In this document: positions 54,291 through 64,000 of the stretch, piece by piece
How positions within the stretch are numbered: the first letter of the stretch is position 1
How the letters are laid out: each line of letters opens with the position of its first letter
Assembly: GCA_900491605.1 (NCBI GenBank)
Contig: UESW01001512.1
Span: 1 to 64,000 of the forward strand
Origin: Calamus simplicifolius
Taxonomy: Eukaryota; Streptophyta; Magnoliopsida; Arecales; Arecaceae
Direction of reading: 5' to 3'
DNA length: 64,000 bases
Notes under the pieces: generated by a model
The model's input: the letters and a program-made list of their open reading frames with translations, nothing else
Told to the model about the DNA's origin: nothing
The model's database searches: none
Program-made: the position numbers and the translations under genes

Positions 54291-54591
54291 CTCCGACGAA
54301 ATCCATGGCGGTAGCATTGACAACATCGCGAGCCTTCTGCCCGATGACCACGGCCAGCTCCACCTCATGATCGAGCGATTCCAAGGGGTCCCTCGATGGT
54401 CCCTCCATTCATAGGACGAGGTAGGCCAAACACGGAAACGATCGCTCGATCGGCGAAAAGGACAGAGGAGAAGACCATGAATGAAATCCAAGATGTGCGA
54501 CTCGAAGATAATCTTTGGAACGGCGTTGCCGAATTCCCTGCCGACGACGCCGGATGCTGACGAGCTTTTGAGATGCCATTGCCACCGCCAT
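54291..54591 (-). pseudogene. FAHD1 exon 1, with deletions and an insertion
   Basis: Starts MAVAMASQKLVSI from 54591 (a second ATG at 54579 begins MASQ, as in relatives). After that the frame is lost. GNAVPK, PTSSY, NGGTIE and PLESLDHEVELAVV can each be read but in different frames. The exon ends MDFVG with the donor GAG|GTACGT. Confidence 0.8.
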
Positions 54592-55187
54592 GGCCAGAAC
54601 TCGAGAATTTTGAAATCCTAATTCTCGAGATGACAAGAAAGGGGAGATCGGGGAAGGGATTGGCATAGGATGGTAACTGGGCTGATTGGTGATCTGCTCA
54701 TGTATTTTGTATAATTTGTTGCATAATGAATATTATCTGAACCAGCTTATTATATTATAAAAATAAAAATCATATTATTCCGCATCGCCACCACCGTTTT
54801 ACTTATGAAAAAATAATATTTGAAAAGAAAATAATTTTTACATTATGTAGATAAATTATATGATAAGATGGGCGTTGATAAAGCAAAAATATTTTAGATA
54901 AGGATGATGGTGCTTAACTTGATTCAACTATTTAGCTTGATTGGATCTATTTAGCATGCTTTTGCACTTCATTTATAATATAAATGTAACTTATTATCGG
55001 TTACGATGCAAAGTTAAATGAGATGAGATGCATTGAAATTAACATCAAAATTTAACTTGCCCTGCAACATTGCTCCAAACAGCTTCTAAATTAGTTCTAG
55101 ATTACCTACCTAATAAAATGATTAAATTTGGATTAGTATTCTTAGCTTGTTATCATTAAATAATAAGTTCTTTTGGGGTGCCGAGAG
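54592..55187. other. Upstream flank of the FAHD1 pseudogene
   Basis: AT-rich, no ORF. Probably the old promoter region. No clear TATA box could be chosen. Confidence 0.5.
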
Positions 55188-55897
55188 TAGGGGTGCAACT
55201 TGGACCGGGCTCAACCCGAACCCGGCCCGTCGAACCCGATTTATAACAGTGTTTAAACTCATGTTTGTCCAACCCGAACCCGAAAGACCCGAATTTAACC
55301 CAACCTGATTTGCAATTGACCCGGGTTAGGGTTGACCACAACCCGAACCCGAGATAACCCGAACCCGAAGGTTACCCGAATGGGGGTAGCTTATCGGCAC
55401 CAAATTTTTGGAGGCATTAAAGGCACCAATCGGATCGGACGAGATGGTCAACTTGAGAGCGAGGAGGGCAAGGCCGTCAGTCGCAAGCGAGGAAAAGGAC
55501 AAACATAAAGGCAGACCATCTACACATTTTGTTTCACTTCCCACCTCCTTCTCTTCTTTGTTTATAGCACATCCTCCTCTTCTTTGTTTTAGGTAAGACT
55601 TTTTTTTAAATACAATATCAAAGCCCCGAGTCCAGCTTATGCGTTCGGTAAGGGATTTTATTTTTCCATCTTTGGGATCCATAATTCGGTGTTTATTTAC
55701 TTTAGAAAAAGCAATTTATTTTTTTTTCTCATCAACCCGAATTCTAACCCGAAACTCAACCCGAACCCGATTTTTAAAAATAGGGTTAGGGTTGAGGTTT
55801 TACAAATAGGGTTAGGGTTAGGGTTGACATTTTATAAATAGGGTTAGGGTTAGGGTTAAGGTAAACCCGAGTTTCATGAGCCCGAGTTGCACCCCTA
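55188..55897. mobile_element. Non-autonomous hAT transposon 2 (710 bp)
   Basis: Left end TAGGGGTGCAACTTGG and right end read inwards TAGGGGTGCAACTCGG, nearly perfect inverted repeats. An 8-bp TSD GCCGAGAG flanks it (55180-55187, 55898-55905). Subterminal parts are packed with AACCCGAACCCG on the left and GGGTTAGGGTTAGGG on the right. The middle (55386-55720) is unique and could be captured DNA. No transposase. Confidence 0.94.
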
Positions 55898-55905
55898 GCC
55901 GAGAG

Positions 55906-56878
55906 GACTCTCGCCTATCAAAGTCTGCAGATCTTTGCCAAGCCCTGCCTTCCTTATCCGTTGCCCGAAACCACTTCAATTTTCTTTTATGTTTGAGAAA
56001 ATAAAGGGACGGCTACCGGCCAAAGAGATGGCTGCCAGCCGTTTAAAATAGACGAGCACTTTTTCTGAGCCTTGTTTAAGACGGCTGGTAGCAAGATCCT
56101 TGTTTACAATAGGAACCAGCATTTGACACCAGCGCTTTGATTACCAAAATAGACCACTTCTTTGTTACAGAGAATTTTACGCTGCTTCATTAAATAATTA
56201 ATGGCAGAAGAGGGGGAAAAAGCAACGTTGCGCGGTGAGGAAAATGGTTGGTACGACAAATTTCCAGAGCTCTAGGTCCGGCAAAGAAATGGCCTAAAGA
56301 TTTCGAATCTTCCAGATCTGTGACCCTGCTCTCCGCGCTTGTCTCCCCAATCTTGGTCCGATTTTCCGTCCGTCGGTCCCTCACCGATTCCTCTCTTGGA
56401 GTCTCCCGGCGGCGATTTCGGCACCTCTCTCCATCGTCGGCACGGCCCCACCTCCAGCGACCTACCCATCTAGTCTGATTTCCGTTGCTTACGTCCGTTC
56501 GTCCATCCCTCTCCGTTGCATTTCAGAGTATTAATTTAGCAAGAACTCCACACATTGCTTCATCCGATGATCCATCAACATATTACCGGTAGACAACTGA
56601 TTGATTTTTCTTTGTTCCAAAAGCAGGACGTTGATTTGTATTAGAAACCCAAGACAGAAAACAAGGAACCACCAACTTCTTCACCAAAAAAACAAGCCAT
56701 GATTAAACAACAATATAAACCGTTAATTTGTTGAATCAAATGATCCAAAAGGTGGCGCGCCACTCCACTTTCCCATGTCCTAAGAACCAAAACATACCAA
56801 GAGATTCCAAACATAAAAAGATCCTTGATGCTCAAACAGTAACATTTAGGGCTGGCCTTGGAATAACTAGGTTGAGAC
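55906..56878. other. Spacer and 3' UTR of the RPL18 exon
   Basis: No convincing ORF at 55906-56520, which includes a GC-rich block (56300-56480) of unknown origin. 56521-56878 lies just beyond the RPL18 stop on the minus strand and is likely its 3' UTR. Confidence 0.5.
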
Positions 56879-57037
56879 TCAAACCCTAAATCCCCTGCTG
56901 TTCCTTCTTCCTCTAGCCCTTTCAAATTTCCTCCCTTTGGAACGGACATAAGGCTTTGTATGGCTGTGTGGCACACCAGGAGCCTTACCAAAGTGTTTCA
57001 CAGCTTCCCTGGCATTCTTCGGACCCCTCAAGAGAAC
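56879..57037 (-). CDS. RPL18: Ribosomal protein eL18 (60S L18), last coding exon only
   Basis: 52 codons plus TGA, fully open: VLLRGPKNAREAVKHFG, PGVPHSHTKPYVRSKGRKFE and RARGRRNSRGFRV, the strongly conserved C-terminus of cytosolic ribosomal protein L18. It is preceded by a good acceptor (TTGTTCCTACAG). The eL18 protein is about 187 aa, so about 135 residues of earlier exons are missing. I scanned up to 60 kb on the minus strand for marks such as RFLVRRTGS and LTFDQLALRAPLG and did not see them. It may be a truncated duplicate, or the earlier exons lie far away. Confidence 0.85.
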   Translation of the reverse strand, partial: VLLRGPKNAREAVKHFGKAPGVPHSHTKPYVRSKGRKFERARGRRNSRGFRV

Positions 57038-58926
57038 CTGTAGGAACAATAAGTTTATTTTGTATCAGAAACCAAAAACACCGATTTTTCAAAATCATAA
57101 GACAACCATAACGTGCAGAAGATCAATGCTCAAGTTCCATAGAATGTTATCCATCATATATGACAATTTGATATGTCAACTGCTGAGATAATGCAAACTT
57201 GGAATCAGAACTTTAAAAGACATCACTCACAGTTCAAGCAACAGAAGAGGCCATGTATTCAGTGATAGTTCCAATAGACAAAATTAAAGAAGCATAACCT
57301 GACAATATTATTTAAAACAACAATGAAACTGCCTATCACCCCATATATAAAATTTTTTTTCTTATCTTTCTTTAAAATAACAATGAAAATTTAATAAAAC
57401 GTAACATAAATCAGAAAGACATCGTATGAAGCAAGAACTGTGCTATTCCTCTGATAATATGACACAATGACATCATCAGCCAACACATCAACAAAAAATT
57501 ACTTGCAGCCAAATTTGGATGGTAATGTAGGAAGATTTATCAGTTACGATTGTTAAAAACAGGAACCTATGCATATACATAGTTTCCTCATATATAAATA
57601 GACCAAGAAAGGAGTGAAATAAAACAATGATCTAACATCAGCATATTGGAGCACTAGATAATGTCAAAAGGAGACAAAATATGATAGCACAAGAGGACCT
57701 AAACACAAAAGATCAAAGAATAAAAAATTTGCTCAGATATTGTTATGGCATTTATTTCTTAAATTCTATATATTGGAAAGTCTCGTAATGAGCTCAGATT
57801 AGGGTCCTGTTTGGATTGGTTCCTGAGATGCCTCCAACCGGCTGTTTCCCAACAGCTATGTGATATAGCCATCAGCCAACAACTTAGGCTAACAGCTATT
57901 CAAAATACGCCCTAAGACAATATTATCATTGAATAAAGCATCATGACAAAAGAAAATCAAACACAAATGACGAGAGCTAAAGCCTGAAAGTCGTGGCAAA
58001 TATCAAATGAATATATAGAATCATTAACAAATTATAAATAATATAAGATGAAGCAAACTAATGCTATGCCTACATAACAGTGCAAGACCTTATTCACATC
58101 TAAACAAACTTTCCAAAATTCAGCCTCCAAACAACAGTGGTGTATGTCCAGCTTCTAACTACTGTAAATATCAAATCTCTGATCTGGGTAACCTAAGAAA
58201 GTATTATATCATCACAATAAAAGAAATATAACATAAATAAGTGAAGATGGTTCCCTCAGAAAAGTACAAAATGATGTAATCATTGAATGGTTTCAGCATT
58301 AGCATGGTTGATATGAGCATCACTGGGAACCAAAACTGGATCAATCTTTGTATTCGCCCCGGAAAAAAAAAAAAAAACAAGAAAACATTTACATATAAAG
58401 TTTCATCAAAACCATAAATAAACAGGACAGAGTTGCAAAACACTCGTAGATCTTAACTCTCTTAAGATTGACAGAAACTCTGATAGAAATGATATAATAT
58501 TGTGTGTACATGTCAAAACAGAGTTAAACTGGAACCCTGCTGATAAATAGAAGACATAATCTTATCAGTGCAGAAAAATGGCAGACATTGAAACTAAACA
58601 TCCACCCGCTAAATTTGAAACTCAATGTTCAAAACACGCAATGCAATGAACAATGCCAATAGCAAGACATAGTAATCATCAAAACAATATAAACTGTTAC
58701 AAAACATTTGAAGCACAATCAATGATATGGATTCAGAACCACAATCCAAAATGCTAACTTTTTGTTAAATTCATTTTAAATCTTCTTGATGTATCAGCAA
58801 GAGAAATTAGTAGATTTTTTTCTAATTTCCTAAGTATTAAAAATACACTAGATCATGATAGATAACATGAAATCTCACTTGACAAGGCTTACTGTTTATC
58901 CACCAATTTCACTTATTGGGCACAAG

Positions 58927-58967
<41 letters not shown>
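58927..58967. repeat. (CT)n microsatellite
   Basis: About 20 CT units. Confidence 0.95.
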
Positions 58968-58969
<2 letters not shown>

Positions 58970-59097
58970 AAACACGCACACCACGTTAAAAGCAAAGTTG
59001 GAGTTTACGTAAGTCAAAAAAATTTTCCCTTACATGTATCATCAATTAAACCTCATATAAAACTTTACAAATATAATAATATGAGCATGAGAGACAA

Positions 59098-59142
<45 letters not shown>

Positions 59143-59145
59143 AGA

Positions 59146-59185
<40 letters not shown>
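59098..59185. repeat. Compound (GT)n(GA)n microsatellite
   Basis: About ten GT units followed by about 30 GA units with a short AAGAAAGAGAAA interruption. Confidence 0.95.
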
Positions 59186-59187
<2 letters not shown>

Positions 59188-59859
59188 TTAAGATAATGTG
59201 CGCAGGGAACATCGAGAGATATCAGTTGATCGTATGGGCACAAGGGGGTGGCAAAAATACTTTATCTTCTCCTTACAGAATAATCATAATACTCATGATC
59301 ATAAACTGAAATTTGACATGGGGCAACATGATAAACCAAATTCCTCCTTAACTCACACAGCCTCTAAAATAGTATAGATCCAACAAAATGCACACCAAGA
59401 TCTACCAAGAGGTTGCCAGATTCTAGTTTAATTTCTAAACATCCCTGCATGCATGCATGCATGCTCATTGCCCTCCAAATCCAAACTAGTTAAATCATCG
59501 ACATATCATGATACTTATGCCCAAATCATATCAATCAATAGCTAATTGACTGTTTATGCATGATATTGGACAGAAAATGTTTAGCAACTTGTCACTCTTC
59601 CAAAAGACCACTTATGATGTTACCTGGACAAGGAGTTTATCAGAGAGGGAACTACTGGAAACCACCACCCAGAGGAAGTTGTTGCTGGAAATAACATCCT
59701 CTCATGAGAAATGAAAAAGGGAGCAAGAATACTTCATTTCTCGTCTCTGAACTTCAACCACAACGACTTCTGCACCACTTTCTATACCAAATGAGCTCTC
59801 CTACCCTTTAAGTTTAGGTTTGATTTCCGAACCAGTTGTTTTACTGAATGGGCTCTCTT

Positions 59860-61764
59860 TAGAGCTCCGATCGTATCTGTATTTGTATTCAAATTATATC
59901 ATATTCGAATATTTATTTTATAGTTTAATAGGATTTGAATACGGATTCGGATATCTAATCCAAAAATTAATCGAATACGAATACAGATACGGATTTATCT
60001 ATATTTTTAGATACGAATACGGATATCCATTAAAAAAAAGGAAAAAAAAAAAGAAAGAAGGCAAAGAGGCTGATCACGTGCAGAAGGGATGGGCGGAGTG
60101 CTTTATTTATAGCATTTTTTGAGAGCAGGGGCACTGACCTTCTCGGAAATTGGCCACAAAATCTAGCGAACAGATGACTAGATGTGATTGATCATTGATA
60201 GATGCTGAAAAACTTCCTCCCAGAGTTGCCCCTTAACCTTCCTTACAATTACTTACGGTCAGATCCTGTTCCGGTGCCCATATTTTACGCTGGTGAAAGA
60301 TTAAAGCAGACGATTTGTTTGGTTTAGAGATAGAAAATAGACAGCTCAGTGCATCGCATCTCACCATTAAAAATTGGGTTTCCATGCATAACCCAACCCT
60401 TTCGGTCAATGGTAATTTTTTTTTTAACAAAATCTTGCCCCGCTGTCTGGGAGTTGCAGGGAAAAAGAAAGGAATTATTTTTAAAGCAAGGAGAAGGAAG
60501 ATAAAAATGCAGTTAGGCCTTCTTGTTGTTTAGAAGTTTACAATTTATAGAAGAAAATAAGGTTGTTTTATTAAATTAAATAAAAATAAAATAAATTTGT
60601 ATAAATTTTTTAATTTAGATGTTTAAAAAGAGCATTGAAAAACTTTTTAAATTCTTTATTTTTTGTTATTTACTTTTCTTTTCAAACAGACTTTTAAGCG
60701 AAGCCATTATCTTTACAATTGCCCTTCAAATCTTTTATTTGAGAGTGAGGCAATTGCTTTATTTTTTTTTTAATAAATAATTTAGTTCCCATGAGATTTT
60801 TTAAAGTTTAAAGAAAGTGATTGCTTATCCTTAAATATGCATAAATCTACTTTATCTACATTAGTTGTTATCCAAGGCTTATTCTTTATTTTTAAAACAA
60901 TAAGAAAAAAAAGCTATATCAAAGATATGTATACTAATTTTTTTTATTTTAAAAATTATTTATAAAATTTTTAAAGCTTTTAGTATTATAAATTTAGTGT
61001 TTTTACATAGAAGAGAAAATAAATATTAAAAAACATGGGTTCCAAAGACTTCTTCAGGTGGCAACAGCAAATGAAAGATGAGATCTAGAAATAATGAAAT
61101 TGATGTCATCAATGATAATGCTCAGCTTAGATGAAAAGAATTTAAGGAGCAATATTAATAATTATTGGACTATATAAAAAAAAAGAGTGATGGAGCCTTG
61201 GCATTTATTTCGATGCTATAAGCCAATATGAGATTGTTGTTGACGACAATTTAAAGGAATTCTTTAATGTTTAGGATTTTTCAAAGGCAATAAAAGTTTT
61301 GAATTATAATTATCTTTCTTGCATGTAATTATGATTATCTTGAATATAATTATGATTATCTTAGATTCTTTATGATCATGTCATTATATTTGGTTTTCAT
61401 TATTGAATTTTGTTTAAATTTAATTAATATTTAAGTAGTACTCAATTTATATCCGTATCTAGATAAACAAGTATAGATATGCTTGATATCCAATATGTAT
61501 TCGTATCCATTTATAACAAATATGGATATACTTAATATCCAATTCGTATCCATATATAATAAATATGGATATACTTGATATCCGATTCGTATCCGTATAT
61601 AAGAAATATGGATATGCTTGATATCCGATTCGTATCCATATCCATTTAGAATAAATATGGATATGAATTTTAATATTCGTTTAGTATTCGTATCCATATT
61701 AATATCCGTAAAAAAATATGGATATACTACCATCCGATCCGTATCCAATCCATTTTCAGCCCTA
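59860..61764. mobile_element. Non-autonomous hAT transposon 3 (1905 bp)
   Basis: Left end TAGAGCTCCGATCG, right end read inwards TAGGGCTGAAAATGG. The inverted repeat is short and imperfect, but the 8-bp TSD GCTCTCTT is perfect (59852-59859 and 61765-61772). Both subterminal zones have many GGATACGGATATCC-type motifs in both orientations (59870-60030 and 61445-61750). The AT-rich core has no transposase. Confidence 0.9.
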
Positions 61765-61772
61765 GCTCTCTT

Positions 61773-61967
61773 AGCAATTTATCTTATGTTTTGTTTTCTT
61801 CACTAGATGAGTGGGTATTTCCTTTATTGTTCATTTTATTTTGATCACTGGGCAAGTCTAAATCCTTGCATCAGGAACAAAATAACGAATCCACTTCCTT
61901 CGCTGACCTCTCCATCAACCATGGTTGAGCACAAGAGAATGAAATGAGCAAATATGTGAATCAACAC
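61773..61967. other. Short host spacer between hAT 3 and Tat element D
   Basis: 195 bp, nothing recognised. Confidence 0.5.
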
Positions 61968-62721
61968 TGTTGCCGTCAAATCATGTTCCTCGAACGTCGG
62001 ATAACAGAGAGCCTCCTTCTCAACGAGGTTCTTGCAAGAAAGTCCCCGAAAATCGGTTGCACTGGTGGGGACCCTCCAACGCTCAAGTAAGCAACTTGGG
62101 AATAGTCAAGAAAGAGCTAAAGGAATTAGCTAGAGATCTTGAGTTCAGATCTCTTTTCTCGTTGTGAGTAAGGATTCTTATACCTGTCCGAAGATCCCTC
62201 TTACCCACTTTTGAAAGGTGGTTAATTCCTGTCTGATAGTGGACAGGCGGCAAGACTGACAAAAACGGATCACAACAAACACTGACCGTGTCAGAGGTGT
62301 CCCATCCTGCCAGCCCCCTGCCAGAAGAGGGCCATAGATGGAAGAAGGGGCCTAGTCGTGTCAGGCAAGCGCCATAACGGGTAGTGGCCATGCACGGTTG
62401 CAAATGGTTAGTAAACCACGTGGTGGTTGCCGGTGGTTAGTGGACCACGTGGCGGTGTCAGGCGGCTCGAGACCGAGGGGACCTGGAGTCCAACTCCGAG
62501 GGGGCCTCGGAGTCTGAGGCCGAGGGGATCTGGAGTCCAAAGCCAAGGGGAACTCGGAGTTCGAAGCCGAGGGGACCTTGGAGTCCAACTCCGAGAGGAC
62601 CTCAAAGTCCGAGGCCGAGGGGATCTTGGAGTCCGAGGCCGAGGGGACCTTGGAGTCCGAGGCTGGGGTTCCGTCAATTGCTTTTTCCGTCAACCCTAAC
62701 GTGGCTCGATCAGCCACATCA
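61968..62721 (-). repeat. 3' LTR of Tat element D (754 bp)
   Basis: On the minus strand it begins TGATGTGGCTGATCGAGCC (62721) and ends GATTTGACGGCAACA (61968), like the LTR of element A. It has the shared CTTGAGCGTTGGAGGGTCCC block and a tandem array. The 5 bp outside, AACAC, is half of an expected TSD; its partner lies beyond the window. Confidence 0.82.
62465..62665 (-). repeat. GC-rich tandem array in the LTR of element D
   Basis: About eight units of roughly 24-27 bp around GAGTCCGAGGCCGAGGGGA. Gives Ser/Asp/Lys repeat ORFs on the minus strand that are not genes. Confidence 0.85.
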
Positions 62722-62760
62722 GATGCCCCCTCGCCCCCACATCAGATGCCCCCTCGCCCC
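62722..62760 (-). promoter_or_regulatory. Polypurine tract of element D with 23-bp junction duplication
   Basis: The minus strand reads GGGGCGAGGGGGCATC, then TGATGTGG, then again GGGGCGAGGGGGCATC, then the true LTR start TGATGTGGC. The PPT/LTR junction is thus present twice with a period of 23 bp. Confidence 0.75.
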
Positions 62761-63305
62761 TGAGAGGATGAAGGCCCATTCCCTGCTCGGCTAAAGGGGC
62801 GTAAAAACCTCCAGATGGCTGATCCCGATGCGTCGCCAATCATGGAGGGGCGCGTCCTTGGGGACAGTGGTTCCTTAGTGCAGGTGATATGGGGCGTCGT
62901 AACGCCACCGCCCCAGTCAACCGTCAGATCTAGGAGAATCCTTGAAACGGAGGAATCCTTTCGAAACCCACGAAAAAGCAATCACCATCATTTCATGGTG
63001 CTGATGTTACCAAAGCCTCACGATCGGCTGAAGATGGAGCACTCTGTGCATCGAACGTCTATCGAGGCGACACCGCCAATGGTGGGTGTCCACGTGGCTA
63101 GCTGGAATAGGTGGGATGATTCGAAAATGATGTATAGTCCGAGGGGGGGGGGCTCTAGACCTAACATTTTGCTTTTGAGATCTTCGTCTTCCTTCTCGAG
63201 CTCACACCCCGCCCGAGCCTTCCTCCTTTAAACCTTGTTGTTCTTCTCGTCGTTCTTCCCCCTTTATTCAGGTTAGTCCCTCCGATCATTCCCTGTTTTT
63301 CTTCC
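62761..63305 (+). other. Internal 3' region of element D, likely promoter and leader of the antisense ORF
   Basis: No ORF. At 63277 TTCAGGTTAGTCCC resembles the leader-intron donor CAG|GTTAGTC of the antisense gene in element C. Confidence 0.45.
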
Positions 63306-63870
63306 ATGGCCTCTTCACTGTCTTGGTCCTCCTCCGTCCCACCTGAGGATCGACTTTCCTCGCAACAGCGGACCCTCTCCATCGCCCCCGCCCTCCTAGT
63401 CTTCTTCTCCTTCCTCCGAGGACCTTGTTCCTCTGTCCCAATGACAGATCGCCAGCTAGGCCCCCGCCAGGGGTCATCCGATGGCCGTCAATACCTCATC
63501 TAAGGTTGGAGCAAAATCCCCGGAAGGGGCCACCTCCACTATAATCGATCAAGAACTAGCAAACATTAGGGCCCGATACCGGATTCCGAGGAGTGTCCGG
63601 CTATTCCTACCTCCGATGATAGTGTGACCTCCCGGCCTGGTAGAATTGCCCTTTACGAAGTATCCCTCGGGATGGGTCTTCGCCTGCCCTATCATCCCTT
63701 TTTTAATAACCTCCTCGACCGATACTCCCTAACACTCACGCAGTTGGTTCCATTCGGACCATCTTCAGCTTCATAATGTTGTGCCACCTCCAGGGCGTAG
63801 AGGCTAGGGTTTCCCTCTTTTGCTACCATTACACCCTCCGCCAATAGTCGGGCTAACCGAACCCTTAAGC
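63306..63870 (+). pseudogene. Antisense accessory ORF of Tat element D (putative gypsy-type transposon domain), frameshifted
   Basis: Opposite in direction to element D. It opens MASSLSWSSSVPPEDRLSS, then, in other frames, ELANIRARYRIPRSVRL, SRPGRIALYEVSLGMGLRL, YHPFFNNLLDRYSLTLTQLV and LCHLQGVEARVSLF, which align one-to-one with the domain in element C's antisense gene. Frameshifts near 63430, 63625 and 63750 and a stop at 63626 show it is decayed. Confidence 0.72.
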
Positions 63871-64000
63871 TGGGTCTTCCTTCGTCTGTCAAGGGGTGGA
63901 AGACCCGATTCTTCTTCGCCAACCTTGAGGGGGTGAGGCCGAGGTGGGGAGACCCAGACACGAGGCCGAGCAGGGATCAATCAGTGATCCCGAGGGACAA
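63871..64000 (+). other. Continuation of element D internal sequence
   Basis: Probably further antisense-ORF sequence (VEDPILLRQP-like reading), cut by the window edge. Confidence 0.45.

Larger units (their letters stand above)
51980..54591 (-). pseudogene. FAHD1-type fumarylacetoacetate hydrolase domain gene, damaged first exon and missing last exon
   Basis: Exons at 54591-54291, 54000-53948, 52794-52732, 52284-52231 and 52097-51980, all with GT..AG borders and consistent phases. Product family: small mitochondrial/cytosolic acylpyruvase or oxaloacetate decarboxylase, normally about 220 aa. Seen: LESLDHEVELAVVIGQKARD (metal-binding Glu pair), YALAFDMTAREIQ (metal Asp), LPWTVAKGQDTFTP (Lys), NLELWLK, KGSTKDMIFKIPFLISHISS and EGDVILT. 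Exon 1 lacks the NYAAHAKE-type stretch with the catalytic His/Glu, has about 75 foreign bases, and changes frame at least twice. The final GTPKGVGP-type exon is not found down to element C. A functional protein is unlikely, though exons 2-5 are clean, so damage may be recent. Confidence 0.87.
57038..59859. other. AT-rich region upstream of the RPL18 exon, with microsatellites
   Basis: No exon, ORF or large repeat recognised apart from simple repeats at 58927-58967 and 59098-59185 and a GCATGCATGCATGCATGC tract near 59449. Confidence 0.5.

Noticed and set aside
54409..54666. 85-codon minus-strand ORF
   Set aside because: Only its MASQKLVSI part belongs to FAHD1; the rest is a frameshift product of the damaged exon 1.
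56641..56991. 116-codon minus-strand ORF over the RPL18 exon
   Set aside because: Wrong frame; the conserved RPL18 frame is a different one and ends at 56879.
57805..57915. About 110-bp MITE-like segment (AGGGTCCTGTTTGGAT ... CTATTCAAAATACGCCCTAA)
   Set aside because: The inverted ends match only in part and no clear TSD is visible.
58916..59243. Ser/Leu and Arg/Glu repeat ORFs
   Set aside because: Microsatellite translations.
62361..62717. Ser/Asp/Lys repeat ORF on the minus strand
   Set aside because: Translation of the LTR tandem array of element D.

Overview
This is plant nuclear DNA, probably a monocot (the palm-like mix of retrotransposon families is my guess; I cannot fix the genus). 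The host genes have introns with GT..AG borders, and about three quarters of the window is transposable elements, many with target-site duplications (TSDs) that can be read directly. I see no CRISPR array, tRNA, rRNA or prokaryotic operon.

Layout. (1) 1-8085, minus strand: a SIRE/Maximus-like Ty1-Copia element with its 5' LTR, gag, protease, integrase, RT, RNase H and an extra ORF after pol; its 3' end lies left of the window. It appears to sit inside (2) 8086-12036, the remains of a minus-strand Tat-lineage Ty3-Gypsy element (A), which also carries a 945-bp hAT element. (3) 12470-17570, plus strand: a decayed Tnt1-type Copia element. (4) 20968-33491: a four-exon plant soluble epoxide hydrolase gene, apparently intact (323 aa). 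Its second intron is 10.5 kb because a complete Tat Gypsy element (B, 22495-32350, TSD GAGAA) inserted in the sense orientation. (5) 34229-34965: a broken second copy of the gene's exon 3. (6) 35274-36236: a MULE-like TIR element holding an array of seven tandem hairpins. (7) 37033-50024: an older complete Tat element (C, TSD GATTC), with an antisense, intron-containing accessory gene. (8) 51980-54591, minus: a fumarylacetoacetate-hydrolase-domain (FAHD1-type) gene, traceable through five exons but with a wrecked first exon and no last exon. (9) 55188-55897 and 59860-61764: two more hAT elements with perfect 8-bp TSDs. (10) 56879-57037, minus: the intact last coding exon of ribosomal protein L18, with no upstream exons visible. 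(11) 61968-64000: the 3' LTR and antisense accessory ORF of a fourth, minus-strand Tat element (D).

How it works together. The two recognisable metabolic host genes are unrelated: epoxide hydrolase hydrates epoxides, and FAHD1-type enzymes act on acylpyruvates/oxaloacetate. They are neighbours in a region enlarged by nested insertions. The epoxide hydrolase reading frame survives because element B lies wholly within an intron. The FAHD1 copy and the RPL18 exon look like degraded or partial copies. I found no clearly new multi-gene system. The most unusual structure is the hairpin array at 35744-35974; next are the short palindromic repeats shared by the Copia U3 and its internal spacer, and the antisense accessory genes of elements C and D.
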